From assembly GCA_036404435.1 (NCBI GenBank), contig DASWZN010000016.1, positions 87,206 to 151,205 of the forward strand: 64,000 nucleotides of DNA, read 5' to 3'. Positions 45,555 through 54,077 of the stretch are shown here, piece by piece. Source of the stretch: DASWZN01 sp036404435 (GTDB lineage Bacteria > Acidobacteriota > Terriglobia > Bryobacterales > Bryobacteraceae). The first letter of the stretch is position 1, and every line of letters starts with the position of its first letter. The notes beneath the pieces were generated by a model, which saw only the letters and a list, made by a program, of their open reading frames with translations, was not told the origin of the DNA and did not search any database. The position numbers and the translations under genes are program-made.

Positions 45555-47795
45555 ATGCTGAAGATCGTGCGCACCCCCCAATCCACTACTGTTCGACGCA
45601 TCGCAACCGCCGCTCTCGTCGCGGCCCTCAGCCTGTCTGCACAGTTCACGCCGCCTCCCAAGCCCCCGGCCGGGCCCTGGATGGACCAGAGCCTCTCGCC
45701 CGACCAGCGCGCCGACCTCGTGATTTCCCAGATGACCCTCGACGAGAAGATTCAGCTCGTCCACGGCGCCGGCTTTCCCTTCTTCGGTCCTTCCGATCCT
45801 TCCACGGTCCGCTCTAACGGCGGCGGCGGATTCGTTCCGGGCATTGAAAGGCTCGGGCTCCCGGACCTCAACATGAACGACTCGGCCGTTGGGTCCACCG
45901 GCGGCGCGCGCAAGGGACGCTACTCCACCGCGCTCCCGTCCACGCTCGCCCTGGCCTCGAGCTGGAACCGCAGCCTGGCCCAGGAATACGGAGCGCTGAT
46001 TGGCCGCGAGCTGGCCGACCAGGGCTACAACGTCTCGCTCGGCGGCGGCGTCAACGTCACGCGCGAGGCGCGCAACGGCCGCAACTTCGAGTATCAGGGC
46101 GAGGACCCGATCCTGGCCGGCAACATGGTGGCGCAATGGATCGAGGGACTCCAGTCGCAGGGCATCATCGGCGACATCAAGCACTACGCAGTGAACGATC
46201 AGGAAACGGGCCGCTATTTCGCCAACGCGACCGTCGGCAAGCGCGCCATGCGCGAGACCGACCTGCTGGCCTTCGAAATCGGCGTCAAGCAGGGCAAACC
46301 CGGAATGGTGATGTGTTCCTACAACCTCATCAACGGCGTCTATGGCTGCGAGAACGACTACACGCTCAACCAGGTCCTCAAGAAGGAATGGGGCTTTGAA
46401 GGATGGGTCGTTTCCGACTGGTGGGCCACCCACAGCACCGCCAAAGCGGCGCTGGCCGGCCTGGACCAGCAGCAGCCCGGCGGAGAATTCTTTGGCGCGG
46501 CATTGAAGAAGGCCGTCGAGGGCGGGGAAGTCCCCGTCGAGCGGCTCGACAACATGGTTCACCGCATCCTCCGCACCGAATTCGCCAGCGGTATCATCGA
46601 TCACCCGCAGCCCTCCAAGGTGCCCGACATCGAGCGTGGCTTCCGCGTTGCGCAGCGCGTCGAGGAGGAAGGCGCCGTGCTGCTGAAAAACGCCGGCGGC
46701 CAACTGCCCCTGAACGCGGCCGCGCTGAAATCGATCCTGGTGATCGGAGGGCATGCGGACGTGGGCGTGCTCTCGGGCGGCGGCTCGGCGCAGGTCGATC
46801 CAGCCGGCGGCAACGCCTATGTGCCCCCAGGCGCGAAGAACGACCTGCTTTCGCTCTTCCGCCGGCCCGTTTGGCATCCCTCGCGCCCGCTCGAGGCCAT
46901 CCGCAATCTGGCTCCGAATGTCAAGGTCACTTACGATGCCGGGACCAACGCGGATAGCGCCGCCGCCGCTGCCAAAACAGCCGGTGCCGTCATTGTTTTT
47001 GTCGCCCAACACACGCACGAAGGCAGCGACGTTCCCTCGCTCGCGCTGCCGGACAACCAGGACCAACTGGTAGCGAAAGTGGCCGCAGCGAATCCGCATA
47101 CCATCGTCGTGGTCGAGAGCGGCGGCCCGGTAGCCATGCCGTGGGCCGCCAGAGTCAGCGCCATCCTGGAAGCGTGGTACCCGGGCATCCGCGGCGGCCA
47201 GGCCATCGCGAGCCTGCTGTTCGGGAAAGCGAACCCGTCCGGTAAACTCGCCGTCACGTTCCCCGCCGCCGATGCCGATCTTCCGCATCCCAAGCTGCCC
47301 GTGCCTCCGGGAGGGCTCCCAGGCCCGCTCGAAGGGTTGTTCCGGCCCAGTCCTCCGTTCCCTGTGCCATACGACGAGGGCTTGAAGGTCGGCTACAAGT
47401 GGTTCGACGCCGAGCATAAGACGCCGCTGTTCCCCTTCGGCTTTGGCCTCTCGTACACGAGTTACTCGTACTCCCATCTCAAGGCCACGGGAGGCCGCGC
47501 GCCGTCGGTAAGCTTCGTCGTTCGCAACACCGGGAAGCGCGCCGGCGCGGAGATCGCCCAGGTCTACGTAGCCTTTCCCGAAAAAGCCGGCGAGCCGCCC
47601 AAGCGGCTGGTCGCGTGGGAGAAGGTGCAGCTAGCGCCCGGCCAAAGCAAGACCGTCACGCTCACCATCGATCCGCTGTACCTCTCGGTCTTCAACGCGG
47701 ACGAAGACCGCTGGGAGATCGTCCCCGGCGAATACCGCCTGCTGGCCGGCCCGTCCTCGGCCGACCTGCCCCTAGCGGCGACCGTGTCCCTGTAG
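45555..47795 (+). CDS. Secreted GH3 beta-glucosidase
   Basis: ATG 45555 has an AGGGAG site four bases upstream and begins a signal peptide (VRRIATAALVAALSLSAQ). The 746-residue enzyme has the GH3 N-terminal barrel (MTLDEKIQLVHGAG; DIKHYAVNDQETGR) with nucleophile aspartate in GWVVSDWWATHS, the alpha/beta C-terminal domain (VEEEGAVLLKNAGGQLPL; FVAQHTHEGSDVPSLAL with the E that often serves as acid/base), and a fibronectin-III-like domain at the end (VSFVVRNTGKRAGAEIAQVY). It should release glucose from oligosaccharides in the periplasm. It is divergent from the GH5 unit. A GGACAAGCTT palindrome begins at the last base of its stop codon. Confidence 0.94.
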   Translation: MLKIVRTPQSTTVRRIATAALVAALSLSAQFTPPPKPPAGPWMDQSLSPDQRADLVISQMTLDEKIQLVHGAGFPFFGPSDPSTVRSNGGGGFVPGIERLGLPDLNMNDSAVGSTGGARKGRYSTALPSTLALASSWNRSLAQEYGALIGRELADQGYNVSLGGGVNVTREARNGRNFEYQGEDPILAGNMVAQWIEGLQSQGIIGDIKHYAVNDQETGRYFANATVGKRAMRETDLLAFEIGVKQGKPGMVMCSYNLINGVYGCENDYTLNQVLKKEWGFEGWVVSDWWATHSTAKAALAGLDQQQPGGEFFGAALKKAVEGGEVPVERLDNMVHRILRTEFASGIIDHPQPSKVPDIERGFRVAQRVEEEGAVLLKNAGGQLPLNAAALKSILVIGGHADVGVLSGGGSAQVDPAGGNAYVPPGAKNDLLSLFRRPVWHPSRPLEAIRNLAPNVKVTYDAGTNADSAAAAAKTAGAVIVFVAQHTHEGSDVPSLALPDNQDQLVAKVAAANPHTIVVVESGGPVAMPWAARVSAILEAWYPGIRGGQAIASLLFGKANPSGKLAVTFPAADADLPHPKLPVPPGGLPGPLEGLFRPSPPFPVPYDEGLKVGYKWFDAEHKTPLFPFGFGLSYTSYSYSHLKATGGRAPSVSFVVRNTGKRAGAEIAQVYVAFPEKAGEPPKRLVAWEKVQLAPGQSKTVTLTIDPLYLSVFNADEDRWEIVPGEYRLLAGPSSADLPLAATVSL

Positions 47796-47814
47796 GACAA
47801 GCTTCAGCTTGTCC
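47795..47814. repeat. Palindromic repeat GGACAAGCTTCAGCTTGTCC, copy 2
   Basis: Identical to 42537-42556. It begins at the G of the GH3 stop codon, as a transcript-end hairpin would. Confidence 0.75.
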
Positions 47815-47832
47815 GGGCCGTTCTTCTTTTCA

Positions 47833-47864
47833 ATCCGCGTTCATCTGCGTTCATCTGCGGCTAA
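47833..47864. repeat. GTTCATCTGC intergenic repeat (double unit)
   Basis: Two tandem GTTCATCTGC units preceded by ATCCGC and followed by GGCTAAT. It shares at least 30 bases with 43980-44008. Confidence 0.65.
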
Positions 47865-47989
47865 TACTCTCTTGGCCTTCTTGCTCGATCGCGGCAGTTT
47901 CGGGCAATCGTATCCCGAACACCGGCGGCCCCCGAGTTGCCTCCCGCGCTCGCGCAGCCGCACAATGGAGATAGCGGAGGCTGCAAGGG

Positions 47990-49198
47990 ATGCCAGTTCC
48001 AACCGAACTGAAAACCGCGCTCGCCGCAGCGCGTGCCAACACCGATGCCTTGTTCGGCGTGGTCCGCCCGGGCTCGCTCTATGAGCGCCCCATCGCCGAG
48101 CGCCACCGCATCGTCTTCTACATCGGCCACCTGGAGGCCTTCGACTGGAACCTCCTGCGCGAACCGCTCGGCCTGGAAGCGTTCCATCCGTTGCTCGACA
48201 AGCTGTTCGCCTTCGGCATCGACCCGCCGGTAGGCCAGATGCCGCAGGACAAGCCCTCCGACTGGCCCCTGATCGGCGAGACCCGCGCCTACAATCAGCG
48301 CGTCCGCGAGCGCATAGACCCCGAGCTCGAGCGCGCCCCCGCCCAGTTGCTGCACGTGGCCATCGAGCACCGCCTGATGCACGCCGAGACCTTCGCCTAC
48401 ATGCTCCACAACCTGCCGCCCGGCGCCAAGACCGCTCCGCCCGCCTCTCCCGGGCCTTCCGGCGATCCGCCCGCCGTCCGCATGATCGAGATTCCCGCCG
48501 GCGTCGCCACGCTCGGCCGGCCCTCCGGAAACGGCTTCGGCTGGGACAACGAGTTCCACGAGTGCGCCGTCCCCACGCCCGCCTTCGCCATCTCGAAATA
48601 CAAGGTCACCAACGGCGAGTATTTGGCCTTCGTGCGCAGCGGAGCCGCCCCGCCGCACTTCTGGAGTCTGCGCAAGGGCGCCTGGCACTATCGCGGCATG
48701 TTCGGCGAGGCGCCGCTCGCGCTCGCCGCCCCGGTCTGGGTCACCGAGCGCGAGGCCGAAGCCTATGCCCGCTGGGCCGGCAAGTCGCTGCCCACCGAAG
48801 CGCAGTTTCACCGCGCCGCATTCGCCACCCCGGAAGGCGGCGAGCGGCCGTACCCTTGGGGAGACGAGCCGCCCGGCCCGGGCCGCGGCAACTTCGACTT
48901 CGCCTCCTGGGATCCGGCGCCCGTCACCGCCACGCCCGGCGGCGATAGCGCCTTCGGCCTCTCCCAACTCATCGGCAACGGCTGGGAATGGACCTCGACC
49001 CCGTTCGCGCCGTTTCCCGGCTTCGAGCCGTTCCCCTTCTACCCCGGCTATTCCGCCAACTTCTTCGATGGCGCGCACTACGTCATCAAGGGCGGCTCGC
49101 CGCGCACCGCCGCGGCCCTGCTGCGCCGCTCCTTCCGCAACTGGTTCCGGCCCGACTACCCCTACGTCTACGCCGGCTTCCGTCTGGTGGAGAACTGA
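47990..49198 (+). CDS. egtB: Ergothioneine synthase EgtB-type sulfoxide synthase
   Basis: EgtB uses iron and oxygen to join cysteine or gamma-glutamylcysteine to trimethylhistidine. The 402-residue protein has the DinB-like helical domain (about 10-145) with the three iron-binding histidines H47 (YIGHLEAF), H127 and H131 (HRLMHAE), then an FGE-sulfatase-like domain (about 163-402; VRMIEIPAGVATLGR, ISKYKVTNGEYLAFV, YPWGDEPPGPGRGNFDF, NGWEWTSTPFAPFPGF). This order is that of EgtB. The next gene, with no gap, is egtD, which makes the trimethylhistidine substrate, so the assignment is strong. The usual HxxHQ of mycobacterial EgtB reads HRLMHAE here, as in other branches. Confidence 0.9.
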   Translation: MPVPTELKTALAAARANTDALFGVVRPGSLYERPIAERHRIVFYIGHLEAFDWNLLREPLGLEAFHPLLDKLFAFGIDPPVGQMPQDKPSDWPLIGETRAYNQRVRERIDPELERAPAQLLHVAIEHRLMHAETFAYMLHNLPPGAKTAPPASPGPSGDPPAVRMIEIPAGVATLGRPSGNGFGWDNEFHECAVPTPAFAISKYKVTNGEYLAFVRSGAAPPHFWSLRKGAWHYRGMFGEAPLALAAPVWVTEREAEAYARWAGKSLPTEAQFHRAAFATPEGGERPYPWGDEPPGPGRGNFDFASWDPAPVTATPGGDSAFGLSQLIGNGWEWTSTPFAPFPGFEPFPFYPGYSANFFDGAHYVIKGGSPRTAAALLRRSFRNWFRPDYPYVYAGFRLVEN

Positions 49199-50164
49199 GT
49201 GGGCGCCGCCGCCCTCGATCGCGCCGCCTCTGCGTTCGCGCTCGATGTGCGCGCCGGCCTCACGCGCCCGGGCCAGAAGGAACTGCCTTCGGTCTATCTC
49301 TACGATGCGCTCGGCTCGGCGCTCTTCGAGGCCATCACGCTGCTTCCGGAATACGGCCTGACGCGCGCCGACGAGCGCATTCTGCGAAGCCACGCCGGCG
49401 CGATTGTCGAACAGCTCCCCGTGCCCCTGGTGGTCACCGAGCTGGGCTCCGGCAGCGGCCGCAAGACGCGCTGGATTCTGGAGGCGCTGGCCCGCGGCGG
49501 CCCGGTCACCTATTACCCCATCGATATCTCGGCGGCGGCGCTGGCCCGCTGCAAGCTCGAGCTGGCCGAGATCGGCTCGATCGGCGTGGTGGGCCTCGAG
49601 CAGCCCTATCTCGAAGGACTGGCCGAAGTGGCCGCCCGCCGCTCTGCGGGTGAAGCTCTGCTGGTGCTGTTCCTCGGCAGCACCATCGGCAACTTCGAGC
49701 GCGCCGCCGCCGAGGAGTTCCTGCGCGCCATCCGCCGCTCGCTTTGTCCCGGCGACGGGCTGCTGCTCGGCACGGACCTGGTGAAGCCGCCTGCCCGCCT
49801 GATCGCGGCTTACGACGATCCCACCGGCGTGACCGCGGCCTTCAACCTCAACCTGCTCGCGCGCATCAACCGCGAGCTGGGCGGCAACTTCGCGCTGCGG
49901 CATTTCGCCCACCAGGCCCGCTACGACGAGACGCGCCAGCGCATCGAAATGCACCTGGTCTCGGCGCGCCGCCAGGCGGTCTCGATTCCCGCCGCCGGCA
50001 TCGCGGTGACTTTCGAGAAAGGCGAGACGATCTGGACCGAAGCCTGCCACAAATTCCGCCTCGGCGAGATCGAAGCCATGGCCGCCCGCTGCGGCTTCCG
50101 GTCCCAGGCGCAGTGGGTGGATCCGCAGTGGCCGTTCGCCGAGAGCCTCTGGATCGCGGGGTGA
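49199..50164 (+). CDS. egtD: L-histidine N-alpha-methyltransferase
   Basis: EgtD methylates histidine three times with S-adenosylmethionine to give hercynine. The 321-residue protein starts at a GTG directly after the egtB stop. It contains the EgtD opening KELPSVYLYDALGSALFEAI, the SAM loop VVTELGSGSGRKTRWI, FLGSTIGNF and the C-terminal FRLGEIEAMAARCGF block. Together with egtB it covers the two committed steps of ergothioneine synthesis. No egtA, egtC or egtE is adjacent; the last C-S lyase step must be supplied elsewhere. A GTTCATCTGC-type repeat follows the stop. Confidence 0.94.
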   Translation: MGAAALDRAASAFALDVRAGLTRPGQKELPSVYLYDALGSALFEAITLLPEYGLTRADERILRSHAGAIVEQLPVPLVVTELGSGSGRKTRWILEALARGGPVTYYPIDISAAALARCKLELAEIGSIGVVGLEQPYLEGLAEVAARRSAGEALLVLFLGSTIGNFERAAAEEFLRAIRRSLCPGDGLLLGTDLVKPPARLIAAYDDPTGVTAAFNLNLLARINRELGGNFALRHFAHQARYDETRQRIEMHLVSARRQAVSIPAAGIAVTFEKGETIWTEACHKFRLGEIEAMAARCGFRSQAQWVDPQWPFAESLWIAG

Positions 50165-50185
50165 GGCGAGCGACTAAGAATTTGG

Positions 50186-50215
50186 GCCACAGATGAACGC
50201 AGATGAACGCGGATA
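50186..50215. repeat. GTTCATCTGC intergenic repeat (reverse orientation, double unit)
   Basis: GCCACAGATGAACGCAGATG continues to AACGCGGATA, the reverse complement of the unit at 47833, 20 bp after the egtD stop. No gene is seen between here and 50400. Confidence 0.65.
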
Positions 50216-50399
50216 GGAACCGCTTTAGACGAACAACTGATGCACCGCGTTCAGCGTTGCTAAGCCGACTTCCCGTTCCTAACCCGCCGGTGACTTCCTC
50301 GAACGCCGTTTCCAAGGAGCCGACCGTGAGCATTCTCGGCGGGGAGCCGTAAAACTGCCCACAGCCTCAAACTGATTGAATCGAGCGCACGGTCCTGTT

Positions 50400-50726
50400 A
50401 TGCTCGGCATCATGGAAGGGGAGATTCATCCAATCGAAGAGGCAGACCCCGGTTTGCAACGTGTTCTACGCGCGCACGACGCAGTATTCTGGCGCTTGGT
50501 AGGAAGATCTGTATACATTGATGCGCCGAAGCGCCCGGGCGACCACAGAGAGTACAAGTCGTTACTAGTGGATGCCACCCGCCTTGACCTTATTCGTCAC
50601 CGACTGGAGAATAATGAGCCGCTTCAGGACTTCGAGGCTCTTGAAGCGGTTGCAGAGCCTACAAAGCGACGAAGAGCGCCGCGCGTCAGAGTGCGCGTGA
50701 GGACATCCCCGAAGCGAAGAAGGTAG
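50400..50726 (+). CDS. Hypothetical protein with basic C-terminus
   Basis: The 108-residue frame from ATG 50400 (or ATG 50412, MEGEIHPIEEADPG) looks coding: VLRAHDAVFWRLVGRSVYID and TRLDLIRHRLENNEPLQDFE. The tail is strongly basic (KRRRAPRVRVRVRTSPKRRR), suggesting nucleic-acid binding. No family is recognised. It precedes the FRG/DUF262 pair by 234 bp on the same strand and, like them, has a lower GC content than the chromosome genes, judged by eye. It may belong to the same acquired segment. Confidence 0.5.
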   Translation: MLGIMEGEIHPIEEADPGLQRVLRAHDAVFWRLVGRSVYIDAPKRPGDHREYKSLLVDATRLDLIRHRLENNEPLQDFEALEAVAEPTKRRRAPRVRVRVRTSPKRRR

Positions 50727-50960
50727 TTTTCGCGGCCGGTCGCCGCTCTCCCCTGGTCCGGCTGGGGAAGCGCGCGGCGACAGAGGCCTGCACCTCCACA
50801 CCGTGATCCCCTCGGACGCCGTTCCATTTTTCCCTGGAATGGCCGATGGCAGTCCATCGATCCGACCCCTTGGCCATCCAGTGAAGCAAGCCCTTGCCTA
50901 TTCCTCGGTTGGAGCGCAATCCGGACCGCCGCCGTCTAGAGATGCCTGTATAATCACAAG

Positions 50961-51788
50961 GTGCCACCCGTTCCGGAACAACGGCCGCAGTCCTTCCAGG
51001 AATACGTAGCGCTGATCGAGAACCACCAAGCCGCAACCCGGCCCCTCTGGTGCCGCGGCTGTGGACGGGCCGCGTACAAACTAGCTCCTAGTTGGTGTCG
51101 CCATCGGGACAAGAAGAGTTCCACGGAACTCGCACGCCGCGAGGAGCGGATCATGCTGCGTTTCCGTCAACGGAGCATTCCGCTGGTGCCCCGGCCACTC
51201 GGTGACGACTGGGACGCCCTGTTCTTCATGCAACACTATGGGATTCCTACGCGACTTCTGGACTGGACGGAGAATCCCTTCATCGGTTTCTATTTTGCAG
51301 TCATGTCAGCTGAGTTCAAGGCCGTGCGACCCAGGAATTCGAAAACGCGAGTCCTCAGGTTCAAAGAGGATGCGGCCGTGTGGGTGTTGGATCCCATCGT
51401 TTGGAATGCACATGCTCTCCGGTTCCAGAGCTTTGACCGAGGCGTTCTGTCGACCACCGACGAGGCTCTCAATCCGTACAAGCCGCCGGCAGGATCTACC
51501 GACGAGCATAACCTTCCTTTGGCGATTTACGGCGCTCACAACAGTCCCCGGATCATTGCGCAACGGGGGGCATTTACGATCTTCGGGCACAACGGATTGT
51601 CGATGGAGGAGCTGTACGACCGCGACGAATTCCCGCCAACATCGCTCACGAAGATCATTCTTGGAAAGGACCTGCTTCCAGCGATGCGCCGCTCGATCCT
51701 TGGCCACGGCATAACCGAGTCCCTTGTCTTTCCAGACCTGGACGGTCTGGCCCGAGAAATTAAGAGGGACTTCCAGTTCGAGGACTGA
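50961..51788 (+). CDS. FRG-domain protein
   Basis: The 275-residue protein has the FRG domain at about residues 9-115: WCRGCGRAAYKLAPSWCR for the first motif, then LFFMQHYGIPTRLLDWTENP and IGFYFAV for the conserved YG.PTRLLDWT..P core. The rest includes VWVLDPIVWNAHAL and NSPRIIAQRGAFTIFG, also family-typical. FRG proteins are frequent in bacterial accessory DNA and phage-related islands and are often suspected toxin or ADP-ribose-linked factors; no activity is assigned here. Start is GTG 50961, after a poor ribosome site. The DUF262 gene starts 4 bases after its stop, so the two form an operon. Confidence 0.85.
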   Translation: MPPVPEQRPQSFQEYVALIENHQAATRPLWCRGCGRAAYKLAPSWCRHRDKKSSTELARREERIMLRFRQRSIPLVPRPLGDDWDALFFMQHYGIPTRLLDWTENPFIGFYFAVMSAEFKAVRPRNSKTRVLRFKEDAAVWVLDPIVWNAHALRFQSFDRGVLSTTDEALNPYKPPAGSTDEHNLPLAIYGAHNSPRIIAQRGAFTIFGHNGLSMEELYDRDEFPPTSLTKIILGKDLLPAMRRSILGHGITESLVFPDLDGLAREIKRDFQFED

Positions 51789-51791
51789 ACG

Positions 51792-52871
51792 TTGACCCAA
51801 AAACCCATCCAAATGAAATCGTCCACACACTCAGTGAGGTGGTGGCGAAATCGCAATGATCAAATCGACACCGCTCCCCCGTACCAAAGACGCGGCCGAC
51901 TGTGGTCAGACACCGATAAGGCCTATCTTATCGACTCGATCCTTAACGAATTCGATGTGCCGAAGATCTACATGGCCGACTTCACCTATGGGGACTCAGC
52001 GCTGAACTTGAAGCGCCTTCCGTATGCAATTATTGACGGCAGGCAACGATGGGAAGCGATTCTGGATTTCTATGAGGGTCGGCTGACGCTCAACGATGAT
52101 TTTGTTCTGTTAGAAAGGCCCACGCTACGGCTTGCGGGTCTCGCCTTCAAGGACCTACAGAAGAACTTTCCCGAGGTCGCGGAGCGCTTCGAGGAGTACG
52201 AGCTCTCTGTGATGAGTGTTATTACGGGCAACGAGGACCTTATCAATGAACTGTTCGTCCGACTCAATCGGAGCAAGCCTCTGACCGGCGCAGAGATTCG
52301 GAATGCAATGAAAGGTCCCGCACCAGCCCTCATCCGGCAGATCGCGAAGCACGAGTTTTTCACGGCGGACATCAGCTTCCCGGTGCAGCGGGGCGATGAT
52401 TGGAACGCTGCGGCCAAAATGCTCTCCTTTGAATACTTCGACGAATTGCGTGCCACGAAGAAGCGGGATTTAAACAACTTCGTCAAGGAAACGGGAGAAC
52501 TTCCGCAGACCCGACTCGAGCTGGCCGGCCGACAGGTTGTCGAGACACTAACCGACATGACAGAGATCTTCCTGCCGAAGGATCGGCTCCTAGCATCGTC
52601 TGGGGTCATACCAGTGTACTTTTGGTTCGTCCGCGGTCGCCGCCAGACTGACTTGCCACGCATACGCGAGTTCCTGGTTCAATTCGAAGCCCTCCGCAGC
52701 GCGAACCGCGATGTCGTTAAGCAGGAGCCGAACAGCACCCAGGTCGATCGGGAGCTGGTCGAATACGACCACTACAACCGAAGTACAAACGATCTTCAGA
52801 GCCATGAAGGCCGTTACAGAATTCTCGTCTCCCGTTTCAACACGTGGGTCAAATCCAAACGGCGAAGTTGA
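51792..52871 (+). CDS. DUF262 domain protein (GmrS/ParB-like fold)
   Basis: The 359-residue protein starts at TTG 51792, eight bases after a GAGG inside the end of the FRG gene; the ATG at 51813 is an alternative. The DUF262 core is clear: PPYQRRGRLWSDTDKAYLID, DVPKIYMAD and YAIIDGRQRWEAILDF (the DGxQR motif, a ParB/Srx-like active site that in GmrS binds NTP and cleaves DNA). LFVRLNRSKPLTGAEIRNA follows. No DUF1524 HNH domain is present, unlike GmrSD. Together with FRG it forms a two-gene unit that is a reasonable antiviral-defence candidate; this is inference from domain and context. Confidence 0.85.
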   Translation: MTQKPIQMKSSTHSVRWWRNRNDQIDTAPPYQRRGRLWSDTDKAYLIDSILNEFDVPKIYMADFTYGDSALNLKRLPYAIIDGRQRWEAILDFYEGRLTLNDDFVLLERPTLRLAGLAFKDLQKNFPEVAERFEEYELSVMSVITGNEDLINELFVRLNRSKPLTGAEIRNAMKGPAPALIRQIAKHEFFTADISFPVQRGDDWNAAAKMLSFEYFDELRATKKRDLNNFVKETGELPQTRLELAGRQVVETLTDMTEIFLPKDRLLASSGVIPVYFWFVRGRRQTDLPRIREFLVQFEALRSANRDVVKQEPNSTQVDRELVEYDHYNRSTNDLQSHEGRYRILVSRFNTWVKSKRRS

Positions 52872-53022
52872 ACTGCCAGGGAGGTACTGGGTCAATTTGA
52901 ACCTGGCCCACTGCCGACTGGCGCGCGCTTCCGTCTAGTTGAGAGCTCAACGGAACTGCCCCGCGCGTCATTCGGAAGCACGCAGCAGCGAGGCCGTGCC
53001 GACTCAATCGATCGGGCCTCTT

Positions 53023-53046
53023 ATCGGCGTTCATCTGCGGCCCATA
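53023..53046. repeat. GTTCATCTGC intergenic repeat (single unit)
   Basis: ATCGGCGTTCATCTGCGGCC lies just outside the left end of the 0.95-kb duplication (53065). The remaining 52872-53136 holds no gene. Confidence 0.55.
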
Positions 53047-53136
53047 TTGCTTCGCCTCGCTCCTGAGCGGCCCGAGGACGTCCGAGCTGGAGGAAAGCCT
53101 ACAAACTGCCCGGCGTACGAGATGAGCGATCTGATA

Positions 53137-53352
53137 TCAGCCCTTGTAGGCGCCCGAAAAAGACGGTACTTCGGCATCGTCCAGCGGATGGGCGCCGTGC
53201 CACCGCAGCTCCCGCTCGCCCGGGAAGTCCTCATCGGCTCTCAGTAGCCCCGCCCGCCGGAGGCCCGATTCCAAGGCGTAGCGGCTCAGGCAGATCCCCA
53301 GTGTCATCCCGACAGTCAAACCAACTGAGAATGCGCAGATTAGATACATCAT
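53137..53352 (-). CDS. Small membrane protein of the duplicated unit, copy 1
   Basis: The 71-residue protein has one N-terminal membrane helix (YLICAFSVGLTVGMTLGICL) and a short soluble tail (SRYALESGLRRAGLLRADED, ending FSGAYKG). It is paired with a second copy at 57254-57469; substitutions between the copies are mostly conservative (AFSVGLTVG versus ALSVGMAVG) and no stop codon is introduced, which argues that both are under selection as proteins. No family is recognised. It lies downstream of the zinc-finger-like gene in the same direction, separated by conserved hairpins. Confidence 0.65.
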   Translation of the reverse strand: MMYLICAFSVGLTVGMTLGICLSRYALESGLRRAGLLRADEDFPGERELRWHGAHPLDDAEVPSFSGAYKG

Positions 53353-53536
53353 CCCGATAAAGAGTTTAGGAGTTTTGAGGGGTGTTTGGGAGGTTTCGGG
53401 CCATTTTTTCTGAAATCAGAACAGCGGCTAAAGACTCAGAGACTTAGCCGCGCGATTCTGTTCCGTTTCCGGAACAAGGGGCCTTCGCACGGTGCAAAAG
53501 GCGATGGACGACGGTGCCTCCGAAATCCCCCCAGGA

Positions 53537-53926
53537 TTACGAGACCCTATGCGTGATGTTCACGCTCGGTGTCGCGTCCCCGCACCCCTCACCACACTTG
53601 TGATTGGGGAACATCTTAGCGAACGAATCGAGCAGGTATTTGCGCGCGGCGGCGAGATCGTCGTGGCGGCTTCCGCCGTCGATCTGGCAGCCCCAATGGC
53701 GCGTGGCAAATGAGCCATCCCTCAACTGGGTGATCCGCGAGTAGAAGGGACCGTCCTGGGTGGAGTGAACCGTGTTGAACGGCTCGATTCCCGCTAGCCG
53801 ATCGCGGCACGCGGCGCAGATCAGGAGATGGCACTCTACAGCTTCCAGCGCTGCGGGGCCGAGCTCCCGCAAGGAGTAGCCCTCCAGGGTGGCAGCTCCG
53901 ATGTGTTCCTCACCTGAGCTGAGCAT
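53537..53926 (-). CDS. Small HxxxCxxC zinc-finger-like protein, copy 1
   Basis: The 129-residue protein carries a short helical segment with H-x3-C-x2-C (VECHLLICAACRDRL, about residues 31-45), the zinc motif typical of anti-sigma factors (ZAS/zf-HC2). The C-terminal half (STQDGPFYSRITQLRDG, RHWGCQIDGGSRHDD, FPNHKCGEGCGDATP) has more cysteines and no membrane helix. No sigma factor gene is adjacent, so an anti-sigma role is only a suggestion. The second copy at 57655-58044 keeps the motif (HLLICADC). Confidence 0.65.
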   Translation of the reverse strand: MLSSGEEHIGAATLEGYSLRELGPAALEAVECHLLICAACRDRLAGIEPFNTVHSTQDGPFYSRITQLRDGSFATRHWGCQIDGGSRHDDLAAARKYLLDSFAKMFPNHKCGEGCGDATPSVNITHRVS

Positions 53927-54077
53927 CTGAAAGGGACGATAGCACGCTTGGGTGGGAGGCTGCCGCTCCTGACCGGCTGCGCGTATAACACACCAATCTG
54001 CCGATTCCGAAGAACCCTCTAGCCTCGGCTGAAACGGTAGCCCTCAACGAGCGCGTCGAACTGCGGCGACAACTCTT

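Larger units (their letters stand above)
53065..54011. repeat. 0.95-kb direct repeat, copy 1
   Basis: The segment is collinear with 57182-58130 (947 versus 949 bases) from GAGCGGCCCGAGGACGTCC to CGATTCCGAAG, roughly 90% alike by eye, including two genes and the hairpins between them. The hairpin pair GCGGCTAA...TTAGCCGC (53424-53451) and GTTCCG...CGGAAC (53460-53475) is conserved in both copies. Confidence 0.9.

Noticed and set aside
45387..50050. Two very long antisense frames across the GH3 and egtB/egtD genes
   Set aside because: Both sense strands have complete catalytic motifs; the antisense products look like random GC-rich translation.
53424..53475. Hairpins as a classical terminator of the zinc-finger-like gene
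   Set aside because: On the minus strand the stems are followed by an A-run and not a T-run; they are kept only as conserved hairpins.
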